A stretch of DNA of 64,000 bases from Kiloniellaceae bacterium (GCA_021776095.1 JAJFGO010000021.1:1-64000); one strand, 5' to 3'. Positions 33,208 to 42,317 are shown, numbered from the stretch's first letter. Translations and numbers: made by a program. The notes: a model not told the origin generated them from the sequence alone.

Positions 33208-34080
33208 ATGCGCCGTGGCACAGATCTGATTTTGACGGCACTGGCTCCCGCGATCTGGGGGAGCACCTATCTCGTGACCACCGAGTTCCTGCCCGACAGA
33301 TATCCGGTGACGGTCGCGATGCTGAGAGCCCTTCCGGCCGGCCTTCTTCTGCTGGCGATTGTGAGGCGGCTGCCGGACCAAGAATGGTGGGGTAAGGTCT
33401 TCTTGCTCGGCGCCCTCAACTTCTCGATTTTTTGGGCGCTCCTGTTCGTCGCGGCCTATCGGCTACCCGGCGGCGTCGCAGCGACAGTTGGCGCTGTTCA
33501 GCCGTTGATCGTTATCTTTCTGGCGAACGCTGTCTTACGATCGCCCATTCTCGCATTGTCCGTCCTGGCCGCAGCGGCCGGGATGGGGGGTGTTGCACTG
33601 TTGGTCCTGACCCCGCAGGCGTCTTTGGACCCTATCGGCGTGGCGGCTGGTTTCGGTGGTGCTCTATCGATGGCGGCTGGGACCGTGCTGAGCCGCAAAT
33701 GGCAGCCACTGGTATCCTCGCTGACATTTACCGCCTGGCAACTCACCGCAGGCGGACTGCTGCTACTCCCGCTTTCGCTTTTGGTTGAGCCGCCCCTACC
33801 TACCTTAAGTCCAGAGAACATTTTGGGGCTTGGCTATCTTGGCTTAGTCGGTGCTGCGTTCACCTACTTCCTGTGGTTCCGAGGCGTTAGCCGGATCGAG
33901 CCGTCGGCCGTCTCGACACTGGGTTTTCTGAGTCCTGTAACAGCCTTGATTCTCGGCTGGTGGGCGCTCGATCAACGGCTCAGCGCCTTACAGATCATCG
34001 GCTTTCTGACCGTTCTAGTGAGCGTCTGGCTCAGTCAAATGGCTGCTCGTCGCCCACGCTTGGCCGCTGCGTCAACGTGA
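33208..34080 (+). CDS. EamA-family (DMT superfamily) transporter
   Basis: A 290-residue inner-membrane protein with two EamA repeats and about ten membrane segments. Typical elements are LAPAIWGSTYLVTTEFLP at the N-terminus, ALLFVAAYRLPGGVAATVGAVQPL, and in the second repeat GLVGAAFTYFLWFRGVSRIEPSAVSTLGFLSPV (in pieces). Members export amino acids, metabolites or drugs. The start follows AGGAGGGCG. Divergence from the MarR gene across shared operators suggests an exporter induced by a toxic small molecule. Confidence 0.92.
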   Translation: MRRGTDLILTALAPAIWGSTYLVTTEFLPDRYPVTVAMLRALPAGLLLLAIVRRLPDQEWWGKVFLLGALNFSIFWALLFVAAYRLPGGVAATVGAVQPLIVIFLANAVLRSPILALSVLAAAAGMGGVALLVLTPQASLDPIGVAAGFGGALSMAAGTVLSRKWQPLVSSLTFTAWQLTAGGLLLLPLSLLVEPPLPTLSPENILGLGYLGLVGAAFTYFLWFRGVSRIEPSAVSTLGFLSPVTALILGWWALDQRLSALQIIGFLTVLVSVWLSQMAARRPRLAAAST

Positions 34081-34110
34081 AGAATCCCCTGAACCCAACG
34101 GAGAACACAA

Positions 34111-34752
34111 ATGAAGATCATCATTTTGGGAGCAAGAGGCGACGTCGGAAGCCGCGTCGTGGCAGAGGCCCGGTCACGTGGACACGAAGTGACCGCTGTC
34201 GTGAGGAAAGAGGCGCAAATCAAAACGCTGCCGCCATCGGTGATCGCTTGTGTCGCTGATGTGCTGAACACTGATGAAGTGGTCGAGCTCATCGCAGGGC
34301 ATGATTTAGCCATCAGCGCCATTCGCCCGCCGGTCGGACAGGAAGATACCCTTGTTTCGTTGACCCGCTCGATGCTGGACGCGGCAGCGCGTTCCCACCT
34401 GCGCGTGCTGGTGGTGGGCGGTGCGGCGAGCTTGAAGATGCCCGACAAAAGCGGCGCCACCGTCCTGACGGCTCCCGGGTTCCTCCCTGAGACCGTTGTG
34501 CCGATCGCCCGGGCCTGTCAGGCGCAGTACGAGCTCTGTGCGGCTGAGACGCGTGTGGATTGGTCCTATCTCTGCCCGCCGGTCATGCTGATCCCGGGAG
34601 AGCGCACGGGCCGCTATCGTCTCGGTTCGGATGTTCTGCTGGTCGATCCTAATGGGGACTCTGGAATCTCCATGGAAGATTTCGCTGTCGCTCTGATCGA
34701 CGAAGCCGAGAAACCTCAACATGAGATGGCGCGGTTCACCGTCGCCTATTGA
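34111..34752 (+). CDS. NAD(P)-binding Rossmann protein (NmrA/atypical SDR-like)
   Basis: A 213-residue protein opening with the dinucleotide-binding motif IIILGARGDVGSRVVAEA, followed by HEVTAVVRKE and LVVGGAASLKM. This matches the NAD(P)H-binding/NmrA-like atypical short-chain dehydrogenases, which often bind cofactor as a redox sensor or act as reductases. It lies 30 bp after the EamA gene, so it is probably in the MarR-controlled transcript. The exact role is unknown. Confidence 0.85.
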   Translation: MKIIILGARGDVGSRVVAEARSRGHEVTAVVRKEAQIKTLPPSVIACVADVLNTDEVVELIAGHDLAISAIRPPVGQEDTLVSLTRSMLDAAARSHLRVLVVGGAASLKMPDKSGATVLTAPGFLPETVVPIARACQAQYELCAAETRVDWSYLCPPVMLIPGERTGRYRLGSDVLLVDPNGDSGISMEDFAVALIDEAEKPQHEMARFTVAY

Positions 34753-34781
34753 TTCACTACTGGAGAGAACAGGAGAGGATG

Positions 34782-35459
34782 ATGTCCAAAGAAACCAATC
34801 AGAAGAACTTGGATTAGGTCCAAGTTCACAGAGCGCCAGAAGACTTAAGTGACAAGGTTGCCTTTGGCTTTGTGAAACTGCTGCGCTTCGTGGCGGATCG
34901 CTTCTTCGCTAAACGCTATGGCCACCGAGCGGTCGTCCTAGAAACGGTTGCCGCCGTGCCCGGCATGGTCGGCGGGCTTTTGCAGCACTTAAAGGCCCTT
35001 CGGCATATCCGTGATGACGAGGGCTGGGTCCGGGAACTTTTGGAGGAAGCCGAAAACGAACGCATGCATCTGATGACCTTTGTCCAGATCGCCAAGCCAG
35101 CGCTCGCCGAGCGGCTGGTGATCATGATCACGCAGGCAGTGTTCTATAATTTCTACTTCTTCCTCTATCTGTTCGCGCCGAAGACGGCGCACCGGGTCGT
35201 GGGTTACTTCGAGGAAGAGGCGGTTGGCAGCTACACCCATTTTCTCGAACAGATCGACACCGGCGTGCAGGCCAATGTGCCCGCCCCGTAGATCGCCATC
35301 GAATATTGGAGCCTGGCTCGCGATTCGACACTACGCGATGTGGTTCTAGCGGTGCGCGAAGACGAAGCCAGACACCGCGACCGCAATCACGGCTTCGCTG
35401 ACACCCTCAAGCTTGGCGAACGCCCAGTGGTCATCGGCCAAATCGTAAATGCGGAATAG
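34782..35459 (+). pseudogene. Alternative oxidase gene interrupted by two in-frame TAG codons
   Basis: From ATG 34782 (AGGAG just upstream) to TAG 35457-35459 one unbroken frame of 225 codons gives a full-length ubiquinol alternative oxidase, except for TAG at 34815-34817 and 35289-35291. All di-iron motifs are intact: VVLETVAAVPGMVGG, EAENERMHLMTF, EEEAVGSYTH, and after the second TAG, EYWSLARDSTLRDVV and REDEARHRDRNH. A GTG at 34872 could restart translation, but the product would end before the last iron ligands. No frameshift is seen. A two-hit pseudogene is the simplest reading; amber readthrough is the alternative. Several nearby genes use TAG as normal stop, which argues against general recoding. 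Confidence 0.8.
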
Positions 35460-35529
35460 TCGCAAACTCACCGGCACACTGATGATCCTACGCTTGAGAG
35501 ACAGCACGCAATCGACAAGGAGACAATTC

Positions 35530-35700
35530 ACGGAGCCCATCACTATCTTCGGACTTCAATTTGTGATGAGCCCGATCGTGTTCGCGTTGATCGCCAGGTG
35601 GTACGCCGCCCCTTGGCTGGTAGCGTTGCTGCTGGCGACACATGTGATGATCTTCGCCAAGCTTCTGAAAGGGAACCGAGTCGATGAAGCCACTGCCTGA
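35530..35700 (+). pseudogene. Small membrane protein remnant, start codon lost and internally deleted
   Basis: AAGGAGA at 35517-35523 is followed, six bases later, by ACG where an ATG would be expected, then EPITIFGLQFVMSPIVFALI and ARWYAAPWLVALLL joined to ATHVMIFAKLLKGN. The two halves look like the first and last membrane segments of a conserved hypothetical membrane protein of about 130 residues, with the middle missing. This suggests an internal in-frame deletion plus a start-codon mutation. It lies between the broken alternative oxidase and a truncated DUF1971 gene. The family recognition is from memory of similar proteins and only moderately sure. Confidence 0.5.
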
Positions 35701-36058
35701 TGGTCTAGCACCCTATAAGCGCACACCAGTCTTTACCGAGAACACGGTGCCCGCCAGCCTCTTGAAGGACCACAAGACCAAAGCTGGCGTGTGGGGTGTC
35801 ATTCATGTGAAGTTAGGGCGATTGCGCTATGTGATCCCTTCTTACCAGTATGACGTGGTTCTCAGCCCTGAAAAGGACGGCATAATGCAGCGCGTTTCTC
35901 GAATCGGGTCGCCGCCCGGAGTTGGGCGGCACCATTGGTTAGAGAAGCCGCAGTTGCCCCGGGGTGGCCGGGAGACGAGACCACCCCAGGGATTTAGACG
36001 AAGCTATTCCGCGGCCTGCGGCGCCGACTGCTTGCTCAAGGCGTCCCTGATCCCCTGA
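35684..36058 (+). pseudogene. DUF1971 protein, C-terminus lost
   Basis: The first 69 residues match the DUF1971 (TehB-like tellurite-related) pattern: LPDGLAPYKRTPVFTENTVP, DHKTKAGVWGVIHVKLGRLR and VVLSPEKDGIM. The usual ending with a proline, histidine and a final VEF strand is missing; instead the frame reads on through an unrelated Arg/Pro-rich tail into the end of the catalase gene on the other strand. A deletion has probably removed the 3' end. It overlaps the preceding remnant by 17 bp, as expected for a formerly coupled operon. Confidence 0.6.
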
Positions 36059-37467
36059 CCGTAATCGGGGTGGACCTTGGTGAAGTGCGCGAGTGCTCTT
36101 TCGACGACGTCGTCCGGCACGCCCGCCATGGCCCCGGCAATGTTCGCGCAAAGGCGGGCCTTCTGTCCGGTATCGAACAATTCGAAAAGCGCGCGCGGCT
36201 GAGCATAGTCGTCGTTGCCGTCGCGGTGATTGTAGCGGTCGGCGTCGCCTGAGATCTTCAAGGGCGGCTCTTTCGCCGCCGGCTGCTCCACCGGACCGCC
36301 GAAGGAATTCGGCTCGTAGTACGCGTCCGGGTTCGGGTTGTTGGCGAAGAAGCGCATCGGTCCGTCCTTGTGATAGTGATAGACCGGGCACTTAGGAGCA
36401 TTCACCGGCAAGGCCTCGTAATGGGTGCCCAGGCGATAGCGATGCGCGTCGGCGTAGGAGAAGATGCGCGCCTGCAGCATCTTGTCCGGCGAGAAACCGA
36501 TACCCGGCACGACGTTGGAGGGCGAAAAGGCCGCCTGCTCGATTTCCGCGAAATAGTTTTCCGGGTTCCGATTCAACTCGACGATACCGACCTCGATCAG
36601 GGGATAGTGCGCGTGCGGCCAGACCTTGGTCAGGTCGAAGGGGTTGTAGGTCGTCGCCTCCGCATCGGTCTCCGGCATGATCTGCACGCAGAAGCGCCAC
36701 TTAGGATGATCGCCCGCCTCGATCGCGGCGAAGAGATCCTCTTGGGTGGACTCGCGCGTTTTGCCGACCACTTCGGCGGCCTCGTCGTTGGTCCAGTGCC
36801 TGTGGCCTTGCAGGGACTTGAAGTGGAACTTCACCCAATAGCGCTCACCGGCGTTGTTCCAGAAACTGAAGGTGTGCGAGCCATACCCGTTGATGTGGCG
36901 CACGTCGGTCGGCAGGCCGCGATCCGACATCAGGATGGTGATCTGATGCAAGGCCTCCGGCGACTGCGACCAAAAATCCCACATGGCGGTGGGCGAGCGC
37001 AGATTGGTCTTGGGATGGCGCTTTTGGGTATGGATGAAATCCGGGAACTTGTAGGGATCGCGGATGAAGAACACCGGCGTGTTGTTGCCGACCACGTCCC
37101 AGTTTCCGTCCTCGGTGTAGAACTTGACGGCGAAGCCGCGCACGTCGCGCTCGGCATCGGCCGCCCCCGCCTCGCCCGCCACGGTCGAGAAGCGGATCAA
37201 AAGGTCGGTCTTCTTGCCCTTTTCGGAAAACACCTTGGCCTTGGTGTACTTGGCCATGTCGTTGGTCACGATCAGCGTACCGAAAGCGCCCCAGCCCTTG
37301 GCATGCACCGTGCGTTCCGGAATGCGCTCGCGGTTCTGATGGGCCAGCTTTTCCATCAACTGATAGTCCTGCATCAGGACTGGGCCGCGCGGACCGGCGG
37401 TCGCCGAATTCTGATTGTCCGGCACCGGGGCGCCGGCCGTGGTGGTCATGACCTTTCGATCGCTCAT
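36004..37467 (-). CDS. Monofunctional haem catalase
   Basis: A 487-residue clade-3-sized catalase that converts hydrogen peroxide to water and oxygen. Active-site residues are H55 in [11 protein letters not shown]128/N129 in [13 protein letters not shown], and the haem-ligand Y338 in [15 protein letters not shown]. The usual HAKG(A/S)G has Trp in place of the small residue. The gene is divergent from oxyR, and the 121-bp gap holds an AT-rich dyad, so OxyR-dependent induction by peroxide is expected. Its last 55 bases overlap the run-on frame of the truncated DUF1971 remnant. Confidence 0.96.
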   Translation of the reverse strand: MSDRKVMTTTAGAPVPDNQNSATAGPRGPVLMQDYQLMEKLAHQNRERIPERTVHAKGWGAFGTLIVTNDMAKYTKAKVFSEKGKKTDLLIRFSTVAGEAGAADAERDVRGFAVKFYTEDGNWDVVGNNTPVFFIRDPYKFPDFIHTQKRHPKTNLRSPTAMWDFWSQSPEALHQITILMSDRGLPTDVRHINGYGSHTFSFWNNAGERYWVKFHFKSLQGHRHWTNDEAAEVVGKTRESTQEDLFAAIEAGDHPKWRFCVQIMPETDAEATTYNPFDLTKVWPHAHYPLIEVGIVELNRNPENYFAEIEQAAFSPSNVVPGIGFSPDKMLQARIFSYADAHRYRLGTHYEALPVNAPKCPVYHYHKDGPMRFFANNPNPDAYYEPNSFGGPVEQPAAKEPPLKISGDADRYNHRDGNDDYAQPRALFELFDTGQKARLCANIAGAMAGVPDDVVERALAHFTKVHPDYGQGIRDALSKQSAPQAAE

Positions 37468-37545
37468 GATGTATCTCCCTAGGCTGTCTTGGCCGCCGGC
37501 CCTATGCCGCCCGTCCAGATCGTCATATTGGCGTAAAACGTATTA

Positions 37546-37586
37546 TTGTTGAAATCGATTGTTACGATGATTATAATCGTCAACAA
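37546..37586. promoter_or_regulatory. Candidate OxyR-binding dyad between catalase and oxyR
   Basis: TTGTTGA (37546-37552) and TCAACAA (37580-37586) form an inverted repeat about 41 bp wide; within it lie AATCGATT (37553-37560) and the palindrome GATTATAATC (37569-37578). OxyR tetramers protect long AT-rich dyads like this one. It ends 2 bp before the oxyR start, which fits autorepression together with activation of the divergent catalase gene. Confidence 0.55.
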
Positions 37587-37588
37587 CG

Positions 37589-38503
37589 ATGAACCTGCGG
37601 GATCTTAGATATTTGGTGGCGGTCGCCGACCACGGCCATTTCGGCCGGGCGGCGGAGGCCTGCCATGCCAGCCAGCCGACCTTGTCCGGGCAGATCCGCA
37701 AGCTGGAGGCCTATCTGGGTGTCGAGATTTTCGAGCGGACCAAGCGGTCGGTCAGGCTGACCCCGGTCGGCACTGAGATTATCGCACGGGCCAGAGTGGC
37801 GGTCCGCGAGGCGGAGGCGATTCGGGCCTTGGCCCTGGCCCGGCAGGACCCCTTTGGCGGCGATCTGAGCCTGGGCGTGATCCCGACCATCGGGCCCTAC
37901 CTCATGCCCATGGTGCTGCGCCCCCTGACCGAGGCCCACCCCAGGTTACGCATAGCTCTGACCGAGGAGACAACCAATGCGCTGGTCGCCCGGATTCTGG
38001 CCGGCGAGCTCGACGCCGCGATCCTGGCAACGGATCACGCCCCCGAAGGGCTAGACGAAATCCCACTTTACGACGAACCGTTTTGGCTGACCTATCCGCG
38101 CGGCCACGCGCTCGATCGGGTCAAAACAGTAACCGCCGCCGCCCTGGCCCAGGATCGCCCCCTGCTGCTCTCGGATGGCCACTGCCTGCGCGATCAAGCC
38201 TTGGAACTGTGCGGTCAGGCCCAGGCCCCCGGCGCGGCGGCCGACTTGCGGGCCTCCAGCCTGGAGACCCTGGTCAACCTGGTCGGCGCGGGTTACGGCA
38301 CGACCCTGGTCCCGGCCCTGGCGATCCGGGGCGGCTGGACCACCGATCTGGGCGTGCAAGTGCGCGAGATCGACGTTCCCGGGGCGAACCGCCGGGTGCG
38401 TCTGGTGCACCGGCGCTCCTTCCCGCGCAAACAGGTGCTGGACAGCCTAGCCAACACCATCCGCGGCCTCCTGCCCAACACGGTTCAGGTGTGCAAATTC
38501 TAG
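37589..38503 (+). CDS. oxyR: OxyR, peroxide-sensing LysR-family regulator
   Basis: A 304-residue LysR-type regulator. The N-terminal winged helix (NLRDLRYLVAVADHGHFGRA, then ASQPTLSGQIRKLE) is followed by a sensor domain with the two redox cysteines C199 and C208 in DGHCLRDQALELCGQ, at exactly the E. coli OxyR numbering and spacing. H2O2 forms a disulfide between them and switches on target genes. It is divergent from the catalase gene. Its stop TAG shares the palindromic CTAG with the stop of the convergent FAD oxidase gene, a 4-bp tail-to-tail overlap. Confidence 0.95.
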   Translation: MNLRDLRYLVAVADHGHFGRAAEACHASQPTLSGQIRKLEAYLGVEIFERTKRSVRLTPVGTEIIARARVAVREAEAIRALALARQDPFGGDLSLGVIPTIGPYLMPMVLRPLTEAHPRLRIALTEETTNALVARILAGELDAAILATDHAPEGLDEIPLYDEPFWLTYPRGHALDRVKTVTAAALAQDRPLLLSDGHCLRDQALELCGQAQAPGAAADLRASSLETLVNLVGAGYGTTLVPALAIRGGWTTDLGVQVREIDVPGANRRVRLVHRRSFPRKQVLDSLANTIRGLLPNTVQVCKF

Positions 38504-39804
38504 CCCAGCACCGAGAAGCTGCTGTTCTCGTTGATCTCACGCAGGCGGGAATAAAAGCCCAAGCTGACCGTGCGGCCGGTGTATTTCAGGGTGAAGGGCA
38601 CGGGGTCGCGGTCGTGGTCGCGGCCGCCTTCGCAAGCCTCGATTAGATCGGCCATCATCTCGCCGGCGATCGGCGCGTTCTTGAACTGATTGCCGCTCGA
38701 ACCCACGCCCATGTAGAAACCGGGCAAGTCCGATTTGTCGTAGATCGGAATCCAGTCGTCGGTGACATCGTAAAGTTCGACCACGCCCTTGGTCTTGCTG
38801 GGGATGCCGAGATCGGAAATGCGCTGGCCGACGCGCATGACCTGGACCTGCCATTGCTCGGTGAATTCGCGGTTAAAGTTGTCCGGGTCGACCCATTCTC
38901 GGGCGTCGCACGGTGGGTCCTCGCTGCCGATCAAGATATGATTACCCATTTCCGGGCGGAAATAGGTGGCGATGTCGCTGTCCGAGAACACCGTGCCGTC
39001 GCGCTCGTAGTCGAACCCTTCGGGTGACGGCACATGGGCGACCTCGTGGCGTAGCGCCCTGGTCTTGATCTTCATGCCGTCCTCGACCCCGGCCATGCGG
39101 TTGACCTTAAAGGAATGCGGCCCCGCGATGTTGACCACGACCGGCGCGCGGAGAGTCTCGCCGTTGTCCAGAGTCACGCCGGCGACCCGCCCGTCCTCGC
39201 GCAAAATATCGGCGACAGCGGCGTTGAAGCGGAAGACCGCGCCCTGGGCCTCGGCCGCGCGCTGCAGGTTGTGGGTGGCCAGTTGCGGGTCGGTCACGTA
39301 GCCCCCGGTCGGGAACAGGACCGCGCCCGACATCTGCCGGCCGTTTGGCTCCCCGAAGCTGGGGTCATCGGGCCGTTTGGCGGGGCCATAGGATTCGGTA
39401 TTGAGGATCGGTAAGCGGCGCGTGAGTTGCTCGGGCGAGAACTCCTCGTAAGGGCAGCCGATGGTATCCATGAGTTCCATGGTCGGACCCAAGTGCTTGT
39501 TGCTCTCGGTCTTCATAACGATGCAACCGCAATCGACGTAACGCGCCAGGCCGCGCTCATCCGGCGCACCCAGGAACTTTTCCCAATCCTGCCAATAGAA
39601 GTGGCTCTCGTAAGCGATGGCGGACCCGTCCACGGTCGAATAGTACGGCCGGATAATGGCGCAGGAGCCCGAGGTCGAGCCGTAACCGGCCGCCGGCAGC
39701 TTATCGATACACAGAATTTTTTGGCCATTGCGGGCCATGGCCAGCGCAGTGGCGGCGCCGATGATACCGGCACCGATGATGATCGCGTCGTAGTCCTGGG
39801 CCAT
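38500..39804 (-). CDS. Sarcosine oxidase beta-like FAD-dependent oxidoreductase
   Basis: A DAO-family flavoprotein of about 434 residues. The FAD motif AIIIGAGIIGAATALAMARN opens it, followed by GYGSTSGSCAIIRPYYS, which matches the SoxB/dimethylglycine-oxidase group, and the C-terminal MGVGSSGNQFKNAPIAGEMM. It should oxidise an N-methylated or secondary amino acid. No other sarcosine oxidase subunits (SoxA, D, G) are present, so it probably works as a monomeric oxidase or dehydrogenase. The start MAQDYDAIII is used; an ATG 18 bp further upstream is possible. The 243-bp divergent gap to the NtrC-type gene contains nothing recognisable. Confidence 0.88.
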   Translation of the reverse strand: MAQDYDAIIIGAGIIGAATALAMARNGQKILCIDKLPAAGYGSTSGSCAIIRPYYSTVDGSAIAYESHFYWQDWEKFLGAPDERGLARYVDCGCIVMKTESNKHLGPTMELMDTIGCPYEEFSPEQLTRRLPILNTESYGPAKRPDDPSFGEPNGRQMSGAVLFPTGGYVTDPQLATHNLQRAAEAQGAVFRFNAAVADILREDGRVAGVTLDNGETLRAPVVVNIAGPHSFKVNRMAGVEDGMKIKTRALRHEVAHVPSPEGFDYERDGTVFSDSDIATYFRPEMGNHILIGSEDPPCDAREWVDPDNFNREFTEQWQVQVMRVGQRISDLGIPSKTKGVVELYDVTDDWIPIYDKSDLPGFYMGVGSSGNQFKNAPIAGEMMADLIEACEGGRDHDRDPVPFTLKYTGRTVSLGFYSRLREINENSSFSVLG

Positions 39805-40047
39805 GGCCACCAAGCTCCCCATCCAAAGCACCGCCTCCGGCCGCTAGAAGCCCAGCCTGCAGGCGCCACAAACTATGCTGCGTCCGCGCCTGAACGGGAT
39901 CGCAGACCGGACATAAAATATCCTGATTTTGCGCTGACAACAGGCCCGCGAAGGCCCGGGTCGCCCCCACCGCCAACTGGACCCGGAATCCCACCGATAG
40001 GCTAGGCCGGACTTGGATAAAAAAGAAATGCAATCTATAAGTGTATT

Positions 40048-41451
40048 ATGGAATCGATCTCCAAGCCTAAGATTGGCGAGTATGCGGCCGCTTCGGATAG
40101 CAACACCAGCCCGCACGTGTTGCTGGTCGAAGACAACCCAAATCTGGCCTGGACCTATCAGCGCATTCTTGCCAAGGAGCCGATCGCGCTCGAGCATGTG
40201 GCCACCGGGACGGATGCTTTATCGCGGGTTGCCGCCGAACCGCCGGCGGTGATGCTGCTCGACCTCAAGTTGCCGGACATCCATGGCCTGGAGGTACTAC
40301 AACGCACCTTGGCCGGCATTGCCACCACTGCGGTCATCGTGATAACGGCGCACGGCGGCGTCGACACAGCGGTCGCGGCCATGCGCGCCGGGGCCTACGA
40401 CTTCCTGACCAAGCCCTTCAAGGCGCAGCGCCTTCTGGTCACTCTGCGCAATGCCCTGGAACGCCAGCGGCTGGCCGGCCTGCTCGATACCTTCCGGCGC
40501 GAGCGTTTTCACGGATTTCTGGGTGCGGCCCTGCCCATGCAAGCGTTGTATCGCGCCATCGAGAGCGTCGGTCCCAGCAAGGCCGCGGTCTTCATCACCG
40601 GCGAAAGCGGCACCGGGAAAGAGGTTTGCGCCCAGGCCTTGCATGCCTGCGGCCCCCGGCACGATGGCCCCATGATCGCCCTGAACTGCGCCGCCATCGC
40701 CCACGACCTCATGGAGAGCGAAATCTTCGGTCATGCCAAAGGTGCGTTCACCGGCGCCGAATGCGCCCGCAAGGGCGCGGCGCGGCGGGCCGACGGCGGC
40801 ACCCTTTTCCTCGACGAAGTTTGTGAGTTGGAACTGGCCTTACAGAGCAAGTTGCTGCGTTTCGTGCAGACCGGCACGGTGCAGGCCGTCGGCAGTGACC
40901 GAGTCGAGCAAGTCGACGTCCGCCTGATTTGCGCCACCAACAAGGATCCCTGGGCCGAGGTCGAGGCCGGCCGACTGCGTGAGGATCTGTACTACCGCTT
41001 GCACGTCGTGCCGTTGTGTATTCCGCCTTTGCGGGAGCGTGGCTCGGACATTCTGCGCCTCGCACATGCTTTTCTGGCCGAAGCGTCGCGCGAGGAAGGC
41101 AAGGATTTCCACAGCATAGAACCGGAGGCCGAGGCGGTCCTGCTCAATCATGATTGGCCGGGCAACGTGCGCGAGTTACAGAACGCCATGCGGCACGTCA
41201 CGGTTCTGCACCAAGGCCCCGGGGTCCGGCGCGAAATGCTGCCGTCACCGCTGTATTGCCGGTCGCCGGCCACCTACCCGCAGGCCCGCCGCGCGGAGAG
41301 CCGCAGCCTGCATGACATCGAGCGAGAGGCCATCGAGGCCGCGGTCGCGGAGAGCGGCGGCAACGTTACCCGCGCCGCCCGCCGGCTGGGCGTCGATCCC
41401 TCAACCCTACACCGCAAACGCCAGGCCTGGGCCCGCGCCGCGAATTCCTGA
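40048..41451 (+). CDS. Sigma-54-dependent response regulator (NtrC family)
   Basis: A 467-residue three-domain activator. The receiver domain (about 22-140) has the phospho-acceptor D72 in MLLDLKLPD and K in FLTKPF. The AAA+ domain has Walker A GESGTGKE (185-192), the sigma-54 contact loop GAFTGA (232-237) and Walker B GGTLFLDEV. A Fis-type helix-turn-helix ends it (GGNVTRAARRLGVDPSTLHR). It activates sigma-54 promoters after phosphorylation. No histidine kinase gene is adjacent, so it is an orphan here. The upstream bases show no clear ribosome site. The target genes are unknown. Confidence 0.94.
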   Translation: MESISKPKIGEYAAASDSNTSPHVLLVEDNPNLAWTYQRILAKEPIALEHVATGTDALSRVAAEPPAVMLLDLKLPDIHGLEVLQRTLAGIATTAVIVITAHGGVDTAVAAMRAGAYDFLTKPFKAQRLLVTLRNALERQRLAGLLDTFRRERFHGFLGAALPMQALYRAIESVGPSKAAVFITGESGTGKEVCAQALHACGPRHDGPMIALNCAAIAHDLMESEIFGHAKGAFTGAECARKGAARRADGGTLFLDEVCELELALQSKLLRFVQTGTVQAVGSDRVEQVDVRLICATNKDPWAEVEAGRLREDLYYRLHVVPLCIPPLRERGSDILRLAHAFLAEASREEGKDFHSIEPEAEAVLLNHDWPGNVRELQNAMRHVTVLHQGPGVRREMLPSPLYCRSPATYPQARRAESRSLHDIEREAIEAAVAESGGNVTRAARRLGVDPSTLHRKRQAWARAANS

Positions 41452-41539
41452 GGGCCGCAACTCGGGCTTCGGCCCGCTTGCTCAATGCGGGCCGGGACGC
41501 TAGCTTTCGCGCCTTCTGGGGCCAGCGGCGGACTGCGTT

Positions 41540-42292
41540 ATGATCAAGGGCGTTACCTTCGACCTGTGGGACACCATGGTGCGCGACGAGTCGGACGAAG
41601 CAGTCCGTGCCGCCCGCGGCCTGCGAAGCAAAAGGGCCGAGCGCCGCCACCTGCTCTGGGAGGCCCTGAACGCAGTCCAGCCCATCGAGGCGGCCCAGGT
41701 CGAGCTGGCCTACAACGTGGCCGACGCCGCCTTCAACCGGGTCTGGCACGATCAGTTCGTAACCTGGACCATCGCTGAGCGCCTGCGCGTCGCCCTGAAC
41801 GGCCTGGGGCGGACGTTGCCCGAAGCGGAATTCACGCGGGTCGTGCAAGCTCATGAGGTCATGGAGGTCGAGATCGCGCCCGATCCCATCGAGGGCATCG
41901 CCGAAGCCCTGGCCGAACTCGCAAGCCGCTACAAGCTTTGTGTCGTCTCCGACACCATCGTAACCCCAGCCGACGGCTTGCGGGCAGTCTTGGAAAAGCA
42001 CGGCCTGAAGCAATACTTCAGCGGCTTCGCCTTTTCGGACGAGGTCGGCCACTCCAAACCGCACCGCGCCATGTTCGACGCCGCAGCCGGGCAGTTGGAT
42101 CTGCCCCTGAGCCAGTTGGTCCACATCGGCGACCGCGACCACAACGACGTCAAGGGGCCGCAATCGCTCGGCATGAAGGCGATCCTTTTCACGGCCTCTC
42201 GGGCCCACGACAAGGATACGACCTCGGCCGAGGCCGTGTGCGAGCGCCACGCCGATCTGCCCGGCATCGTCGACCGCCTAGCCGGGCGCTGA
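41540..42292 (+). CDS. HAD-superfamily hydrolase
   Basis: A 250-residue haloacid-dehalogenase-type hydrolase. Motif I is VTFDLWDTMV with the nucleophile D8, motif II is CVVSDT, the motif III lysine is in GHSKPHRAMF, and motif IV is HIGDRDHNDVKG. A long helical cap of about 80 residues follows motif I. Most members are phosphatases of small metabolites. A glutamine amidotransferase gene follows after 25 bp, then an HD protein after 3 bp, so the three are probably one transcript. The substrate is unknown. Confidence 0.9.
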   Translation: MIKGVTFDLWDTMVRDESDEAVRAARGLRSKRAERRHLLWEALNAVQPIEAAQVELAYNVADAAFNRVWHDQFVTWTIAERLRVALNGLGRTLPEAEFTRVVQAHEVMEVEIAPDPIEGIAEALAELASRYKLCVVSDTIVTPADGLRAVLEKHGLKQYFSGFAFSDEVGHSKPHRAMFDAAAGQLDLPLSQLVHIGDRDHNDVKGPQSLGMKAILFTASRAHDKDTTSAEAVCERHADLPGIVDRLAGR

Positions 42293-42317
42293 GCCGCCCC
42301 AAGAAGGAGATTTCGAG

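Noticed and set aside
34782-35459. General TAG reassignment (pyrrolysine or other) in this genome
   Set aside because: Several genes with family-typical C-termini in this window end in TAG, the MttB homologue has no internal TAG, and no other gene here is interrupted by TAG.
36370-37482. 370-codon open frame on the plus strand opposite the catalase gene
   Set aside because: It is a shadow of GC-rich catalase codons; composition is Arg/Gly/Val/His-rich with no family motif.
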